Positions 8,446 to 17,853 of a stretch of DNA of 64,000 nt are shown here, piece after piece (within the stretch, counting starts at the first letter, position 1; each line of letters opens with the position of its first letter). Below the pieces are notes generated by a model. That model searched no databases and had not been told where the DNA came from. It was given only the letters and a program-made list of their open reading frames with translations. The stretch comes from Mucilaginibacter_A sp964251965 (GTDB taxonomy: Bacteria; Bacteroidota; Bacteroidia; Sphingobacteriales; Sphingobacteriaceae), in assembly GCA_964251965.1 (NCBI GenBank), contig CAXULQ010000001.1, forward strand, positions 927,481 through 991,480. Reading direction: 5' to 3'. A program made the translations under genes and the position numbers.

Positions 8446-9708
8446 TTAAACTACTGCATGTGTTTGTAAATCAGCTTTAGTTGCTGCCAAACGTTGCGGT
8501 ACATTGATTTTAAATGCAGTGCCTTTCCCAGGATTAGAAGCAATACTTATCGAACCGTTTAATTTATCCACCAAATGTCTTACCAAAGCCAAGCCAAAAC
8601 CATAACCTTGTTCGCCGTTAGTACCAACAGTTGAAGTAGGTTCTCCGTTCAAAATAATGTTTATTGCTGCTGCACTAAGCCCAACGCCAGAATCTTTAAC
8701 AACTATGTTTAGATTATTTTGAGGGCGATTGGCAATAAGTTCCAAATCAACTTCTACCAACCCATTTTGTGGTGTAAACTTGATTGCGTTTGATATCAGG
8801 TTGCCTACAATCTGCAGAAGTTTATCTTTAGACAATGGTGTTTTTTCATCTTCAACAGCTAAATTTACCTTGAAACTTATGTTTTTGTTTTTAGCTTGCG
8901 GACCGTATAGTTTTTCTAATTTTTGTTTAAACAGGCCAAGATTAAACTCCTCGTCTGAGGTTTGTTTTTCTATAGACTCAGAACTTAATATCTCATCCGC
9001 AAGTTCTAATAACGAACTTCCGCTTTGATGGATTAGGTTAATAAATTCAAGCACTTCTTCTATATTATTACTTTTTCCTTGTTCGTTAATAATTTGTGCA
9101 AGGCCAATAATGCCGCCAATCGGTCCTCTAATGTCATGCACCACTCTTTTTTTAATAATATTGGCCTGATGCAACTGTTCCTGCAAAGATTTGATGGTAT
9201 TTAAAGTTTTTAATCTTTGGACAATCTGGTTGGCTATGATTTTTAAAAGCTCTATTTTTTCTGGGCTGATTCGTTTTTCAGCAGTGTTTTCGTTTAACTT
9301 AGTATCTAAAACACATAATGCGCCTATATTAAAACCTTCATCAGATACTAAAGGGATGCCAAGATAGTAGCGCAAATTTGGGACATCAGTTACATAAAAC
9401 TTATTTTTAAACCTTTGGTCTTCGGTCAAATCTTTTACTTCAAAACTATCATTGCCCATAATGGTATACTGGCAAACAGATTCCTGACGCGGCATTTGAG
9501 TTAAATCAAGGCCGTGGTTAGCTATAGTCCATTGGGTATAAGAGTCGATTAGATTGATTAAGGAAATAGGCGTGCCTGCAATTTTTGCGGCCAACGTGGT
9601 AAGGTCTTTAAAGTTATCCTCTAAGTTTGACAAGTCTAAATTGAAGTCTGCCAGGTTGATGATCCTATCCATTTCATTATATGGAACAGGAATTTCATTA
9701 TTTACCAT
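8446..9708 (-). CDS. GAF-domain sensor histidine kinase (soluble)
   Basis: 420 aa without membrane segments. Residues about 20-165 form a GAF domain (pattern LGIPLVSDEGFNIGALCVLD). The dimerisation helix carries the phospho-acceptor His191 in VVHDIRGPIGG. The ATPase domain has the N box GNLISNAIKFTP, the G1 motif DSGVGL and a GYGFGLALVRHLV G2 region. No receiver domain or response regulator gene is adjacent, so its partner is elsewhere. It is divergent from the phosphoesterase gene at 9871, sharing a 160-bp AT-rich spacer. Confidence 0.92.
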   Translation of the reverse strand: MVNNEIPVPYNEMDRIINLADFNLDLSNLEDNFKDLTTLAAKIAGTPISLINLIDSYTQWTIANHGLDLTQMPRQESVCQYTIMGNDSFEVKDLTEDQRFKNKFYVTDVPNLRYYLGIPLVSDEGFNIGALCVLDTKLNENTAEKRISPEKIELLKIIANQIVQRLKTLNTIKSLQEQLHQANIIKKRVVHDIRGPIGGIIGLAQIINEQGKSNNIEEVLEFINLIHQSGSSLLELADEILSSESIEKQTSDEEFNLGLFKQKLEKLYGPQAKNKNISFKVNLAVEDEKTPLSKDKLLQIVGNLISNAIKFTPQNGLVEVDLELIANRPQNNLNIVVKDSGVGLSAAAINIILNGEPTSTVGTNGEQGYGFGLALVRHLVDKLNGSISIASNPGKGTAFKINVPQRLAATKADLQTHAVV

Positions 9709-9870
9709 AAATCAATTTGGTTTTAATTGGTTTACGATAACAACTTACTATTGTTTCATAAAAATATAATCTAAACTATTACTGTGTTTTAAAAAACTTT
9801 GCTTAATTAGTAAATTAATTTCTGTATTTCTTTTGCTGATTTAATTGCCAAAACGTTAAAACTTGGATCC

Positions 9871-12315
9871 ATGATCTACCTTAAAAATGCTGTTTTTACC
9901 CTGCTTTTTTCTGCTTTATCCTTTCAATTGTTTGCACAATTGCCAGGCGAAATAAAATCAACAGGACAAGTATTGTTGCCTAACGGTTGGAAATTAAGTC
10001 AGGCAGGCAGGTCTCTTCCTTTGGGCGATTTGCCCTTAAACATGCAATTATCTGTTTCGGGGAAACTACTTGCCGTAACCAATAACGGTGAAAGCACACA
10101 GTCTCTCCAATTAATCGACCCGAAAAATGAAAAGCTGCTGGACGAAAAAGTATTAAGCAAATCCTGGTATGGACTGGCGTTTAGCAATGATGAAAAAAAA
10201 ATCTACGCTTCTGGCGGAAACGACAATTGGATACTTTGCTTCAACCTTAATAATAACAAAATTGGAAATGCAGACACGATAAAATTAGGTTCGCTCTGGC
10301 CTAAAAATAAAATTTGCCCCACAGGCATTGCTGTTAACAAAAGCGGCAGTCGGTTATTTACGGTTACAAAAGAAGACAGCACGTTGTATGTCATTAATCC
10401 TTCCTCGAAAAAAATTATAAGTAAAGTGAAGTTAGCCGCCGAAGCTTATAGTTGCATTTTATCGCCTGATGAAAAATCGTTGTATATTTCTTTGTGGGGA
10501 AGTGATCAGGTTGCTGTTTTTGATGTGGTAAAAGAAGCATTAACGGCAACCATCAACACAGAAAGCCACCCGAACGAACTGTTGCTTAACAAAAAAGGCA
10601 ACTTGTTATTTGTGGCCAATGCCAATGATAATTCGGTTTCGGTTATCAATACTTCGACCCGAAAAGTAATTGAAACACTTTCCACTACGCTATTTCCTAC
10701 CAAGCTAACTGGTTCAACTACAAATGGTTTGGCCTTATCCGTAAACGAAAAAACGCTGTTTATTGCCAACGCCGATAACAATTGCCTTGCTGTTTTTGAT
10801 GTATCAAAACCTGGTAGCAGTCAAAGTTTGGGTTTTATTCCGGTTGGCTGGTATCCAACAAACGTAAAAACGCTGGGCAATAAAATTTTGGTGGCCAATG
10901 GCAAAGGTTTTACGTCGATGGCCAACCCAAAAGGCCCGCAACCGGTTTTAAAAACGGATAATAGCGGTTACCAAAAAGGTGCCATCAACAGCCGGGAGCA
11001 ATACATCGGCGGTTTGTTTAAAGGAACGCTTTCTTTTATTGATGCGCCAAACCCTGTACAATTAAAGGCTTATACCAAACAGGTTTACAGCAATACTCCT
11101 TTTACCACTAAAAAAACAGTAACGGCCGATGGCGAAAGCGGTAACCCAATTCCACGGAAAGTGGGAGAAAAATCGCCTATTAAACATGTTTTCTACATTA
11201 TTAAAGAAAACCGTACATACGACCAGATTTTGGGCGATATGCCAAAAGGCAACGGCGATACTTCTTTGTGCATCTTCCCAAACAAAGTAACGCCAAACCA
11301 CCATGCCATTGCCAATGAGTTTGTTTTGCTGGATAATTTTTATGTGGATGCGGAAGTAAGTGCCGACGGACACAATTGGAGCACAGCAGCTTATGCTACC
11401 GATTTTGTTGAGAAAACCTGGCCAACCAGTTATGGCGGCCGCGGCGGAAATTACGACTTTGAAGGAACACGAAAAGTAGCTTATCCGCGTGATGGATTTA
11501 TCTGGGATTACTGCCAGCGTGCCGGAATAAGTTATCGCACATATGGCGAGTTTGCCGAGGATGGAAAAGCAAATCTTAAATCTTTACAAAACCATTTTTG
11601 TGTGCAATCGCCAGGCTTTGACCTTGATATAAAAGATCAAAAACGGGTAGAAATTTGGGCACACGATTTTGATTCTTTAATTAGTAAAAATGCCGTTCCT
11701 CAATTTAATACCGTCCGTATTTCTAACGACCATACCAGCGGACAAAGAAAAGGCAAAATTTCGCCCATTGCAGCCGTAGCAGATAATGATTTGGCGATTG
11801 GAAAATTTATCGAACATCTTTCGCAAAGCCCGATCTGGAAAGAATCAGTTGTTTTTATTTTGGAAGACGATGCACAAAACGGGCCAGACCATATTGATGC
11901 GCACCGCTCGCCGGTATTTGTTGCCGGCCCTTACGTAAAACGCAATGCCGTTTTGCACAATATGTATTCCACTTCTGGTGTGTTACGAACGATAGAATTA
12001 ATTTTAGGACTGCCGCCAATGAGCCAATATGATGCAGCGGCAATGCCTTTGTTTGAATGTTTTACTAACCAGCCAGACTTTTCTCCTTACGTTGCAAAAC
12101 CTGCGCAAGTTGATTTAGAACAACGCAACGTAGCTGTAAACGGAAGCAGTAAACGTTCGGAACTGTTTAATTTTGCCAAAGAAGATGCCGCGCCAGATTT
12201 GGATTTGAACGAAGTGATTTGGAAATCGGTAAAAGGCGAAACCGCAATTATGCCTGCACCAAAGCGAAGTGCATTTGTAATCTTAGAAAAGAAAAAGAAA
12301 AAAGATGCTGACTGA
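9871..12315 (+). CDS. Secreted beta-propeller / phosphoesterase-family protein
   Basis: 814 aa. Signal peptide at about 1-22. Residues about 40-420 are a YVTN-type seven-bladed propeller built from repeats such as LFVANANDNSVSVINTSTRK. From about 430 a phosphoesterase domain of the alkaline-phosphatase-like superfamily follows, opening with HVFYIIKENRTYDQILGD and carrying the metal-site pattern FVLEDDAQNGPDHIDAHRS. Proteins of this two-domain type are annotated as bifunctional YncE-like/phosphoesterase; the substrate is unknown (phospholipids or phosphate esters). The tail is lysine-rich. An exact 12-bp motif lies in the signal-peptide region (9887-9898) and another at 10529-10540. Confidence 0.87.
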   Translation: MIYLKNAVFTLLFSALSFQLFAQLPGEIKSTGQVLLPNGWKLSQAGRSLPLGDLPLNMQLSVSGKLLAVTNNGESTQSLQLIDPKNEKLLDEKVLSKSWYGLAFSNDEKKIYASGGNDNWILCFNLNNNKIGNADTIKLGSLWPKNKICPTGIAVNKSGSRLFTVTKEDSTLYVINPSSKKIISKVKLAAEAYSCILSPDEKSLYISLWGSDQVAVFDVVKEALTATINTESHPNELLLNKKGNLLFVANANDNSVSVINTSTRKVIETLSTTLFPTKLTGSTTNGLALSVNEKTLFIANADNNCLAVFDVSKPGSSQSLGFIPVGWYPTNVKTLGNKILVANGKGFTSMANPKGPQPVLKTDNSGYQKGAINSREQYIGGLFKGTLSFIDAPNPVQLKAYTKQVYSNTPFTTKKTVTADGESGNPIPRKVGEKSPIKHVFYIIKENRTYDQILGDMPKGNGDTSLCIFPNKVTPNHHAIANEFVLLDNFYVDAEVSADGHNWSTAAYATDFVEKTWPTSYGGRGGNYDFEGTRKVAYPRDGFIWDYCQRAGISYRTYGEFAEDGKANLKSLQNHFCVQSPGFDLDIKDQKRVEIWAHDFDSLISKNAVPQFNTVRISNDHTSGQRKGKISPIAAVADNDLAIGKFIEHLSQSPIWKESVVFILEDDAQNGPDHIDAHRSPVFVAGPYVKRNAVLHNMYSTSGVLRTIELILGLPPMSQYDAAAMPLFECFTNQPDFSPYVAKPAQVDLEQRNVAVNGSSKRSELFNFAKEDAAPDLDLNEVIWKSVKGETAIMPAPKRSAFVILEKKKKKDAD

Positions 12316-12391
12316 TGAGACTTCTTGCTTCAAAAACAGACCAAAACAACTCCTGGATTTATAAATTGCTTTTTTAATAAATTTTATGTGG

Positions 12392-12469
12392 TAAAAGAAG
12401 CATCTGCAAAATAATTTTCCATTTTGATAAGCAAAATCATTACAAGAATTTAGGTGCTAAAAGAAGCAT
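12392..12469. repeat. Direct pair of the 12-bp motif after the phosphoesterase gene
   Basis: Two exact TAAAAGAAGCAT words in the same orientation at 12392-12403 and 12458-12469. Each is preceded by a T-rich segment ending in G plus two or three bases. This is one of the few direct rather than inverted pairs in the window. Confidence 0.8.
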
Positions 12470-12526
12470 TTGAATTGTATTGGTTCTTCTTAAAATCTGG
12501 AATCTTCCCACTGATATTCTACTTAC

Positions 12527-12562
12527 AAAAAAAGCTTCCCTGCAAATAAGGAAGCTTTTTTT
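12527..12562. terminator. Bidirectional terminator between convergent genes
   Basis: AAAAAAAGCTTCC at 12527-12539 pairs perfectly with GGAAGCTTTTTTT at 12550-12562. Both strands end in a T run, and the site lies between the plus-strand phosphoesterase and the minus-strand DUF6600 gene. Confidence 0.85.
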
Positions 12563-12589
12563 AGTTTGATATTTTCAGCATAAGATATC

Positions 12590-14197
12590 TTAAGGATGAC
12601 GCTCTTCTGGCGGCGAATCTTGTCGTGCAGGACGTTGCTGCTGTTGCTGCCTTTGCTGTTGCATTTGCTGCTGCCGTTGCTGTTGTATTTGTTGTTGTTG
12701 CTGGTTACGCTGTTGCATTTGTTGCTGTCTTTGCTGGTTTTGTTGTTGCTGCAATTGTTGGGTCTGTTGTTGCCTTTGCTGCTGTTGAACCTGGTTTTGT
12801 TGCGTTTGCTGCTGTTGCCTTTGCTGCTGCTGAACCTGGCTTTGTTGCGCTTGCTGCTGTTGCCTTTGCTGCTGCTGAACCTGATTCTGTTGAGTTTGCT
12901 GCTGTTGGATTTGTAAATTATCGGCTGGCGTACGGTTTTTGTTACGGTCAAAATTGCCGGACTGGCGCCAATCCCTTCCTGGTTGCGTGTTTCCATTTGA
13001 GTTCTGCGCAGGCTGATTATCGCGGGAAGGCCTGTTGCCAGGATTTGAAGGATTATTACCGTTAGCAGTTCCGTTAGGAATTGATTGTCCGTTTAATGGA
13101 TTAACGCTTCCGGAGTTTGTATTTGGGTTTGAGCCTCTTTGCGGAGACTGATTTCCGTTAGATGTATTATTGTTGTCTGTCCTGCCGTTTCTGCCAAAAC
13201 CATTATTATTGGTGTTTCCTGCCGGATTGTTTGTATTTCCCGGATTGTTGTTTTGTGCAGGGTTTCCCTGGTTAAAAACAGGGCGGGAATTACCAAAAGC
13301 AGGATTGCCGTTTGTATTGCCATTGTTCCGGCCATCATTGTTATTGTTAAAACGGTTTCGGTTATCAACATTATTTCCTTTGTCAACAACACGGTTTGGC
13401 CGGTAATTATCACTCCGGTTACCAGCAATTTGCGGCCGGTAAATGTTTAAAGTATTGTTGCGGATGACGGTTGCACCCGGCCTGTTATTGTTGTTAATGT
13501 TGTAGATGTTTACAGGTGCGTTGGTATATCTCCGAATTTCATCCGGCCTCGGGCCAAAAACATACCTGCGGTTATTATTGCTATACACGTTTTGGATAAT
13601 CGTTGTATTATGGATAATCGTTACATTACGGTTATACGGCACATAATACTGATAGATGTTAGGTGCATAAACATACCTGCGCGGAGCAAAAACCCAGTAA
13701 TTATCTGGTGCATAATAGCCGGAACCAAAAGAAACATCAATATTAACGCCGGGGCCAAGCGGTGCCCATCCGTAGTAATCTCCGCCGGTGCGCCAGTTTA
13801 CCCAGGCTGGTGCCCACTCTGTTCCTGGTATCCATTCCCATCCGTAATAATCGTCTAAACGCCATCTGCCATAATGGAAGGCGGCCCAGCCCCAATCGTA
13901 ATCAGAAACCCAGGTATTTCCATATTCGGTTGCAGCCCAATGGCCGCGGGTAGCATAAGGTTTAAAATCCCGATCCACATCTGGCGTCCAAACATAACCA
14001 TATTCAGGGTCGTTGATCCATTGCCCGTATGGTTCCAACTCATCATAAAAAGTTTGAAAAGTAACAGGTGCGCCGGGTTGGGCTACGTCAGGCTGAGTGT
14101 TGGCTGTTTGCTGATAACCTTGTTCTACAGTTCCGCAACGTACAAATGTTAAAACGAGCGCTAAAATGGCCGTCGCTTTTAAAAATATCTTGATCAT
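12590..14197 (-). CDS. DUF6600-type exported protein with Asn- and Gln-rich tail
   Basis: 535 aa. An N-terminal hydrophobic segment ends at Cys21 (LTFVRC), a possible but atypical lipoprotein site because Arg precedes the Cys. Residues about 50-200 contain Trp/Tyr-rich repeats (YGQWINDPEYGYVW, WVSDYDWGWAAFHYGRW) that match the DUF6600 domain. From about 270 the chain becomes Asn/Gly-rich and then, from about 430, almost pure Gln with Arg, Asn and Val. The low-complexity tail is built from imperfect 45-48-bp DNA repeats. Localisation is probably periplasmic or surface; function unknown. Confidence 0.8.
   Translation of the reverse strand: MIKIFLKATAILALVLTFVRCGTVEQGYQQTANTQPDVAQPGAPVTFQTFYDELEPYGQWINDPEYGYVWTPDVDRDFKPYATRGHWAATEYGNTWVSDYDWGWAAFHYGRWRLDDYYGWEWIPGTEWAPAWVNWRTGGDYYGWAPLGPGVNIDVSFGSGYYAPDNYWVFAPRRYVYAPNIYQYYVPYNRNVTIIHNTTIIQNVYSNNNRRYVFGPRPDEIRRYTNAPVNIYNINNNNRPGATVIRNNTLNIYRPQIAGNRSDNYRPNRVVDKGNNVDNRNRFNNNNDGRNNGNTNGNPAFGNSRPVFNQGNPAQNNNPGNTNNPAGNTNNNGFGRNGRTDNNNTSNGNQSPQRGSNPNTNSGSVNPLNGQSIPNGTANGNNPSNPGNRPSRDNQPAQNSNGNTQPGRDWRQSGNFDRNKNRTPADNLQIQQQQTQQNQVQQQQRQQQQAQQSQVQQQQRQQQQTQQNQVQQQQRQQQTQQLQQQQNQQRQQQMQQRNQQQQQIQQQRQQQMQQQRQQQQQRPARQDSPPEERHP
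12640..12915. repeat. Imperfect tandem repeat encoding a glutamine-rich tail
   Basis: Runs of TTGCTG and GTTGCT units with a longer period of about 45 bp (recurring element TTTGCTGCTGCTGAACCTGG). On the minus strand it encodes (Q)nRQQQ/TQQNQVQQQ units. Such arrays expand and contract by slippage, so length is likely to vary between strains. Confidence 0.85.
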
Positions 14198-14285
14198 GTT
14201 ATTAAATGTTTTAGGTTAATTGGTAATGCTGTTTCGACTGCTATTGATTCTTATCGTTTAACCATTTGCCACATATATATTAGCC

Positions 14286-14297
14286 ATGCTTCTTTTA
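14286..14297 (-). repeat. Single 12-bp motif between divergent genes
   Basis: ATGCTTCTTTTA, exact reverse-orientation copy, followed by an A/T-rich tract. It sits in the 197-bp spacer between the divergent DUF6600 and 2OG-oxygenase genes, 98 bp from the latter's ATG. Confidence 0.8.
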
Positions 14298-14394
14298 CCC
14301 ATCCATTTTTAGCAACAGCTTACTACAGATTTTGTTAACATCCTGCTGCAATTACAACAGAATAAGTAATTTTAGCAGCAAATTGTTCCGTTAT

Positions 14395-15357
14395 ATGAAA
14401 ACGATAAACATTCCCCGTGTTGATTTAAATACCTATATAAATGGTTCTGCCGAAGAGAAAAAAAACTTTTCTAACGAAATTGGCCGGGCTTTTAACGATA
14501 CCGGTTTCATCACCGTAAGTAACCATGGTTTAAGCAAAGAACTGATTAATAATTTATACGAGCAGGTGCAAAAACTGTTTTCGTTACCGGATGAGATCAA
14601 ACTAAGTTACGAAAAACCCGAGCTTGCCGGCCAGCGCGGTTATACCAGCAAAGGCCGCGAAAAAGCAAAAGATTCTAAAACGCCTGATCTAAAAGAGTTC
14701 TGGCAAATCGGGCAAACGGTTACCGACGGCGACCCGGTAAAAGAGCTTTATCCCGATAATTTAATGGTAAAAGAACTACCCGAATTTAACCCAATAACGC
14801 GTGAAGTTTACCAGAAATTAGAACAAGCCGGCAAACATTTGCTGCGTGCAATTGCCGTATATTTAACACTTCCTGAAAATTATTTTGAGGATAAAGTGCA
14901 TAACGGCAATTCTATTTTACGCGGCATCCATTATTTCCCGATTGAAAACCCGGAACTGGTTGCCGATGATGCCGTTCGCGCCGGTGCACATGAAGACATC
15001 AACTTAATTACTTTATTAATCGGTGCAAGTGCCGACGGACTGGAAGTTTTAACCCGCGAAGGCGAATGGTTCCCCGTGAAAGCACACGGCGAAGATATTG
15101 TGGTAAACGTAGGCGATATGCTGCAACGTTTAACCAACAACAAATTGCGTTCTACCACGCACCGTGTGGTAAATCCGCCGCGCGAAATGATGAAGACTTC
15201 GCGCTATTCTGTTCCGTTTTTCTTGCACCCAAAAGCAAATGTAAGCTTGGCTTGTCTGGATACTTGTATTGATGATGCACATCCGAAAGCGTATCCTGAT
15301 GCCACCGCCGGAGAATATCTGGATGAACGTTTGCGTGAAATTGGGTTGAAAGCCTAA
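14395..15357 (+). CDS. 2-oxoglutarate/Fe(II)-dependent oxygenase, isopenicillin-N-synthase-like
   Basis: 320 aa. The iron ligands are His199-x-Asp201 (AHEDINL) and His256 (STTHRVV); the 2-oxoglutarate anchor is Arg270 in RYS. The N-terminal DIOX_N-like part includes DTGFITVSNHG near 36-45. The frame is open from 14332, but ATG 14395 starts the usual family N-terminus (MKTINIPRVDL). Expected to hydroxylate or desaturate a small molecule in the cytoplasm using O2; the substrate cannot be told from sequence. No biosynthetic cluster surrounds it. Confidence 0.9.
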   Translation: MKTINIPRVDLNTYINGSAEEKKNFSNEIGRAFNDTGFITVSNHGLSKELINNLYEQVQKLFSLPDEIKLSYEKPELAGQRGYTSKGREKAKDSKTPDLKEFWQIGQTVTDGDPVKELYPDNLMVKELPEFNPITREVYQKLEQAGKHLLRAIAVYLTLPENYFEDKVHNGNSILRGIHYFPIENPELVADDAVRAGAHEDINLITLLIGASADGLEVLTREGEWFPVKAHGEDIVVNVGDMLQRLTNNKLRSTTHRVVNPPREMMKTSRYSVPFFLHPKANVSLACLDTCIDDAHPKAYPDATAGEYLDERLREIGLKA

Positions 15358-15452
15358 GTTTTAGTTGATAAAAGAAGTATCGGGAAAAAGGAATATTATA
15401 TTTTTAATTTAATAATTACTACTACTAAAAGTTTTTAGGATAACTTCTGATT

Positions 15453-15938
15453 ATGTGCTGTAAAAAGTATAAAAAATATTTCTTTGCGCTGTTTTTCCTA
15501 CTGCTTAGTTTAATTGCGATTAAAGGAAAATCACAAAGTAAACGAACAAAAATTTCGACCTTAGAACCTGTAACAAAAATTTCATATAGGAGATGTTGCG
15601 GTGGAGAAGCCAATTCTTATGAAAACTTTATGATCTCTAAAGATTCTATTATATATGAAGAAGGTGTAAATAATTCGCGAAATCGATATAGAAAAATATA
15701 TAAGGGTGTAACACCAATATCCTTGTGGGATTCATTAAAAAGCACAGTAGATATTATTCAATTTGCTAAAATAAAAAGTAATAAAAGTAATGCTGAGAAT
15801 GATGGGTCTGATCAACAAGTAAAAATCATAAAAGGAAATAAAGTGTATTCGGTTGTAAATGCTGATTTCGATAAAATTAAGGGAACTAAAACAAGTCTAT
15901 TGATGAATATAATTGAACATCAATTGTTTATATCTTAG
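15453..15938 (+). CDS. Hypothetical exported protein
   Basis: 161 aa, not recognised. Basic N-terminus followed by a hydrophobic stretch (about 9-24) looks like a signal peptide. Three Cys pairs or singles lie near the start (CC at 2-3, CC in RRCCGG near 48). Lower GC than neighbouring genes, consistent with recent acquisition or weak selection. It is 43 bp upstream of the glycosyltransferase gene on the same strand. Confidence 0.55.
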   Translation: MCCKKYKKYFFALFFLLLSLIAIKGKSQSKRTKISTLEPVTKISYRRCCGGEANSYENFMISKDSIIYEEGVNNSRNRYRKIYKGVTPISLWDSLKSTVDIIQFAKIKSNKSNAENDGSDQQVKIIKGNKVYSVVNADFDKIKGTKTSLLMNIIEHQLFIS

Positions 15939-15981
15939 AAAAAATCCACAAATGAATGAAGGTACAGTACAATAGCGGAAA

Positions 15982-17475
15982 ATGAATAAGTTGAACCGCT
16001 TTTACAAACAACACCCGTTTCTCAGCATTTTATTTGCTTTCCAGCTTTTCCGTTTCCTATTGCTGCCGTTTTTTGGGTTGATGCCGCAAGATGCTTATTA
16101 CAATTTTTATGGGGAACATTTAGCTTTGTCGTACTTCGATCATCCCGGAATGATCGGCTATTTGCTGCGTTTGTTTACAACGATTTTTGGCAAACATGTT
16201 TTCGTCATCAAGCTGGCAGATTTTGTGGTAACCTCTGCAACATTATTTGCTTTTTACCATTTAGCCGGACTGTTTTTATCAAAGCAAAAGCAAAACTTAG
16301 CAATTGCATTAATCGGTTCCACATTCCTGGTTTCCATTTTATCGACCATTTCTACGCCCGATGTTCCGCTTTTTCTGTTCTGGACTTTAAGTTTAACCGC
16401 ACTTTACCATGCTGTTTTTAGGCAGCAAAAATCAGCGTGGCTGTTGGCCGGATTATTTATGGGGTTGGCTTTCGATAGTAAATACACAGCCGTTTTATTA
16501 CAGATTGGCTTAATCCTGTTCCTGATTTTTTCCAACAAATACCGAAAGTTGCTGCTTTCCGGCTGGTTCTGGCTGAGTCTGATTATTGCTGTGCTGGTAA
16601 CTTTCCCGGTTTTTTACTGGAATTATCAGCATCATTTTGCCTCGTTCCTGTTTCAATCTTCCGGCAGAACCGGCGATATTTCCAAATTCCAGTTGAAACC
16701 GTTGCTATTTTTGGGAACCGTGGGCACGCAAATGTTCCTGCTGCTTCCGGTTGTTTTCTGCGGATTGGTATTTTTTTCCTTCAAATTCATCAAAAAAGTA
16801 TTAATTAAATGGCACTTGCCCAACGATGAAATACTGTTTTTACTGTGCTTTTTTTTACCCGCGTTCCTGGGTTTTTTCCTGATCAGTCCGTTTTATTGGG
16901 TTAAAATCAACTGGATGATGCCCGGCTATATCACCGGATTTATCTTTCTGGCGATTTTTATCTCCCGAAAACTGGCTGGAATTAACGTTTGGATTGCCGC
17001 CGTTTTGCACCTCGCTTTTGCAGCGGAAGTGATTTTTTATCCTGTACAAATTAAAAGCGACGATACCTGGTTTGGCTGGCAACAATTGGCAAACCGTGTA
17101 GCAATCCTGCAAAAAACTTATCCAAATACCTTTATTTTTGCTGCGGATAGTTATAAAACCAGTGCCGAACTGAGCTTTTTTCTTCCGCAGAAAATTTACG
17201 CACAAAACATTGTTAAAAAACCCGCTTTGCAGTTTGATTATGTTGGGACCGACGTGCTTCTTTTAGCAGGTAAAAATGCGCTTTTTATAGATTCTGATCC
17301 CGGTTTTCATGATCGCCTCAAAAGCGGAATTATTCCTCCGGAACTCAAACTTTATTTTAATAAAATCGAAGAGCTGGAACCAATTATCATTAAAAATGGT
17401 AATGCTGATGCGCGAAAATTTTGGGTTTATTATTGTGTGAATTATAAAGGAATAGTTAAAAAAAATAAAAGTTAA
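15982..17475 (+). CDS. Membrane glycosyltransferase of the GT39/ArnT-like superfamily
   Basis: 497 aa with 10-12 predicted membrane helices and a soluble C-terminal region (about 360-490). The first periplasmic loop contains the family's acidic motif (MPQDAYYNFYGEHL) and the following DHPGM segment, where polyprenyl-phosphate-sugar-dependent transferases carry their catalytic Asp. Likely transfers a sugar from a lipid carrier to an envelope acceptor on the outer face of the inner membrane. Acceptor and sugar unknown. No other glycan genes are adjacent. Confidence 0.85.
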   Translation: MNKLNRFYKQHPFLSILFAFQLFRFLLLPFFGLMPQDAYYNFYGEHLALSYFDHPGMIGYLLRLFTTIFGKHVFVIKLADFVVTSATLFAFYHLAGLFLSKQKQNLAIALIGSTFLVSILSTISTPDVPLFLFWTLSLTALYHAVFRQQKSAWLLAGLFMGLAFDSKYTAVLLQIGLILFLIFSNKYRKLLLSGWFWLSLIIAVLVTFPVFYWNYQHHFASFLFQSSGRTGDISKFQLKPLLFLGTVGTQMFLLLPVVFCGLVFFSFKFIKKVLIKWHLPNDEILFLLCFFLPAFLGFFLISPFYWVKINWMMPGYITGFIFLAIFISRKLAGINVWIAAVLHLAFAAEVIFYPVQIKSDDTWFGWQQLANRVAILQKTYPNTFIFAADSYKTSAELSFFLPQKIYAQNIVKKPALQFDYVGTDVLLLAGKNALFIDSDPGFHDRLKSGIIPPELKLYFNKIEELEPIIIKNGNADARKFWVYYCVNYKGIVKKNKS

Positions 17476-17496
17476 TTATTTTTTTTCATAGACGCA

Positions 17497-17796
17497 ATGA
17501 ATAAACGTAAAGTAATAATTAACGGTAATCAGTTCTTTGATTTAGAAAGCTTCTATGTGCATATAGATCAAATCCTGACTTAAAAACCTATTGTGGAAAC
17601 CGGGCATAATCTGGACGCATTTAATGATTTATTAAGAGGTGGATTCGGTATTTACCAGTATGAAGAACCAATAACACGAATTTGGATGAATTTTTCTAAA
17701 AGTAGAATCAATTTAGGACAAGAACTTATTGATAAATTAGTTGTAATTATACAAGACCATAATCATATTAATTTTTCAATTATTAAAGATGATTAA
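17497..17796 (+). pseudogene. Barstar-family ribonuclease inhibitor, interrupted by an in-frame TAA
   Basis: Reading from ATG 17497, codons 1-28 (MNKRKVIINGNQFFDLESF...) are followed by TAA at 17581-17583, and the same frame then continues to 17796 with the barstar signature TGHNLDAFNDLLRGGFG and a normal C-terminal half. Joined across the stop it is about 99 residues, the normal barstar length. Barstars bind and inhibit barnase-type ribonucleases. No barnase-like gene is nearby. Either a nonsense mutation has killed the gene, or the GTG at 17593 starts a truncated 67-residue product that lacks the first strand and helix. Confidence 0.75.
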
Positions 17797-17853
17797 ACTG
17801 CTTAGGCTCCATAGGGGCATCCTATTTATAGAAAAATCATCTCTTTTTGACGA

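Noticed and set aside
10529..10540. Motif copies inside genes explained by a common peptide (VKEA)
   Set aside because: A few copies do encode xKEA, but others fall in different frames and strands (for example RSI, ASF, TVF contexts), so amino-acid sequence alone does not explain them.
12620..12915. Short regular repeats suggesting a CRISPR array
   Set aside because: The repeats are in frame, vary in length and encode glutamine-rich protein; there are no unique spacers and no cas genes.
12596..13450. Long leucine-, alanine- or valine-rich plus-strand frames
   Set aside because: They are antisense shadows of the glutamine- and asparagine-rich minus-strand gene.
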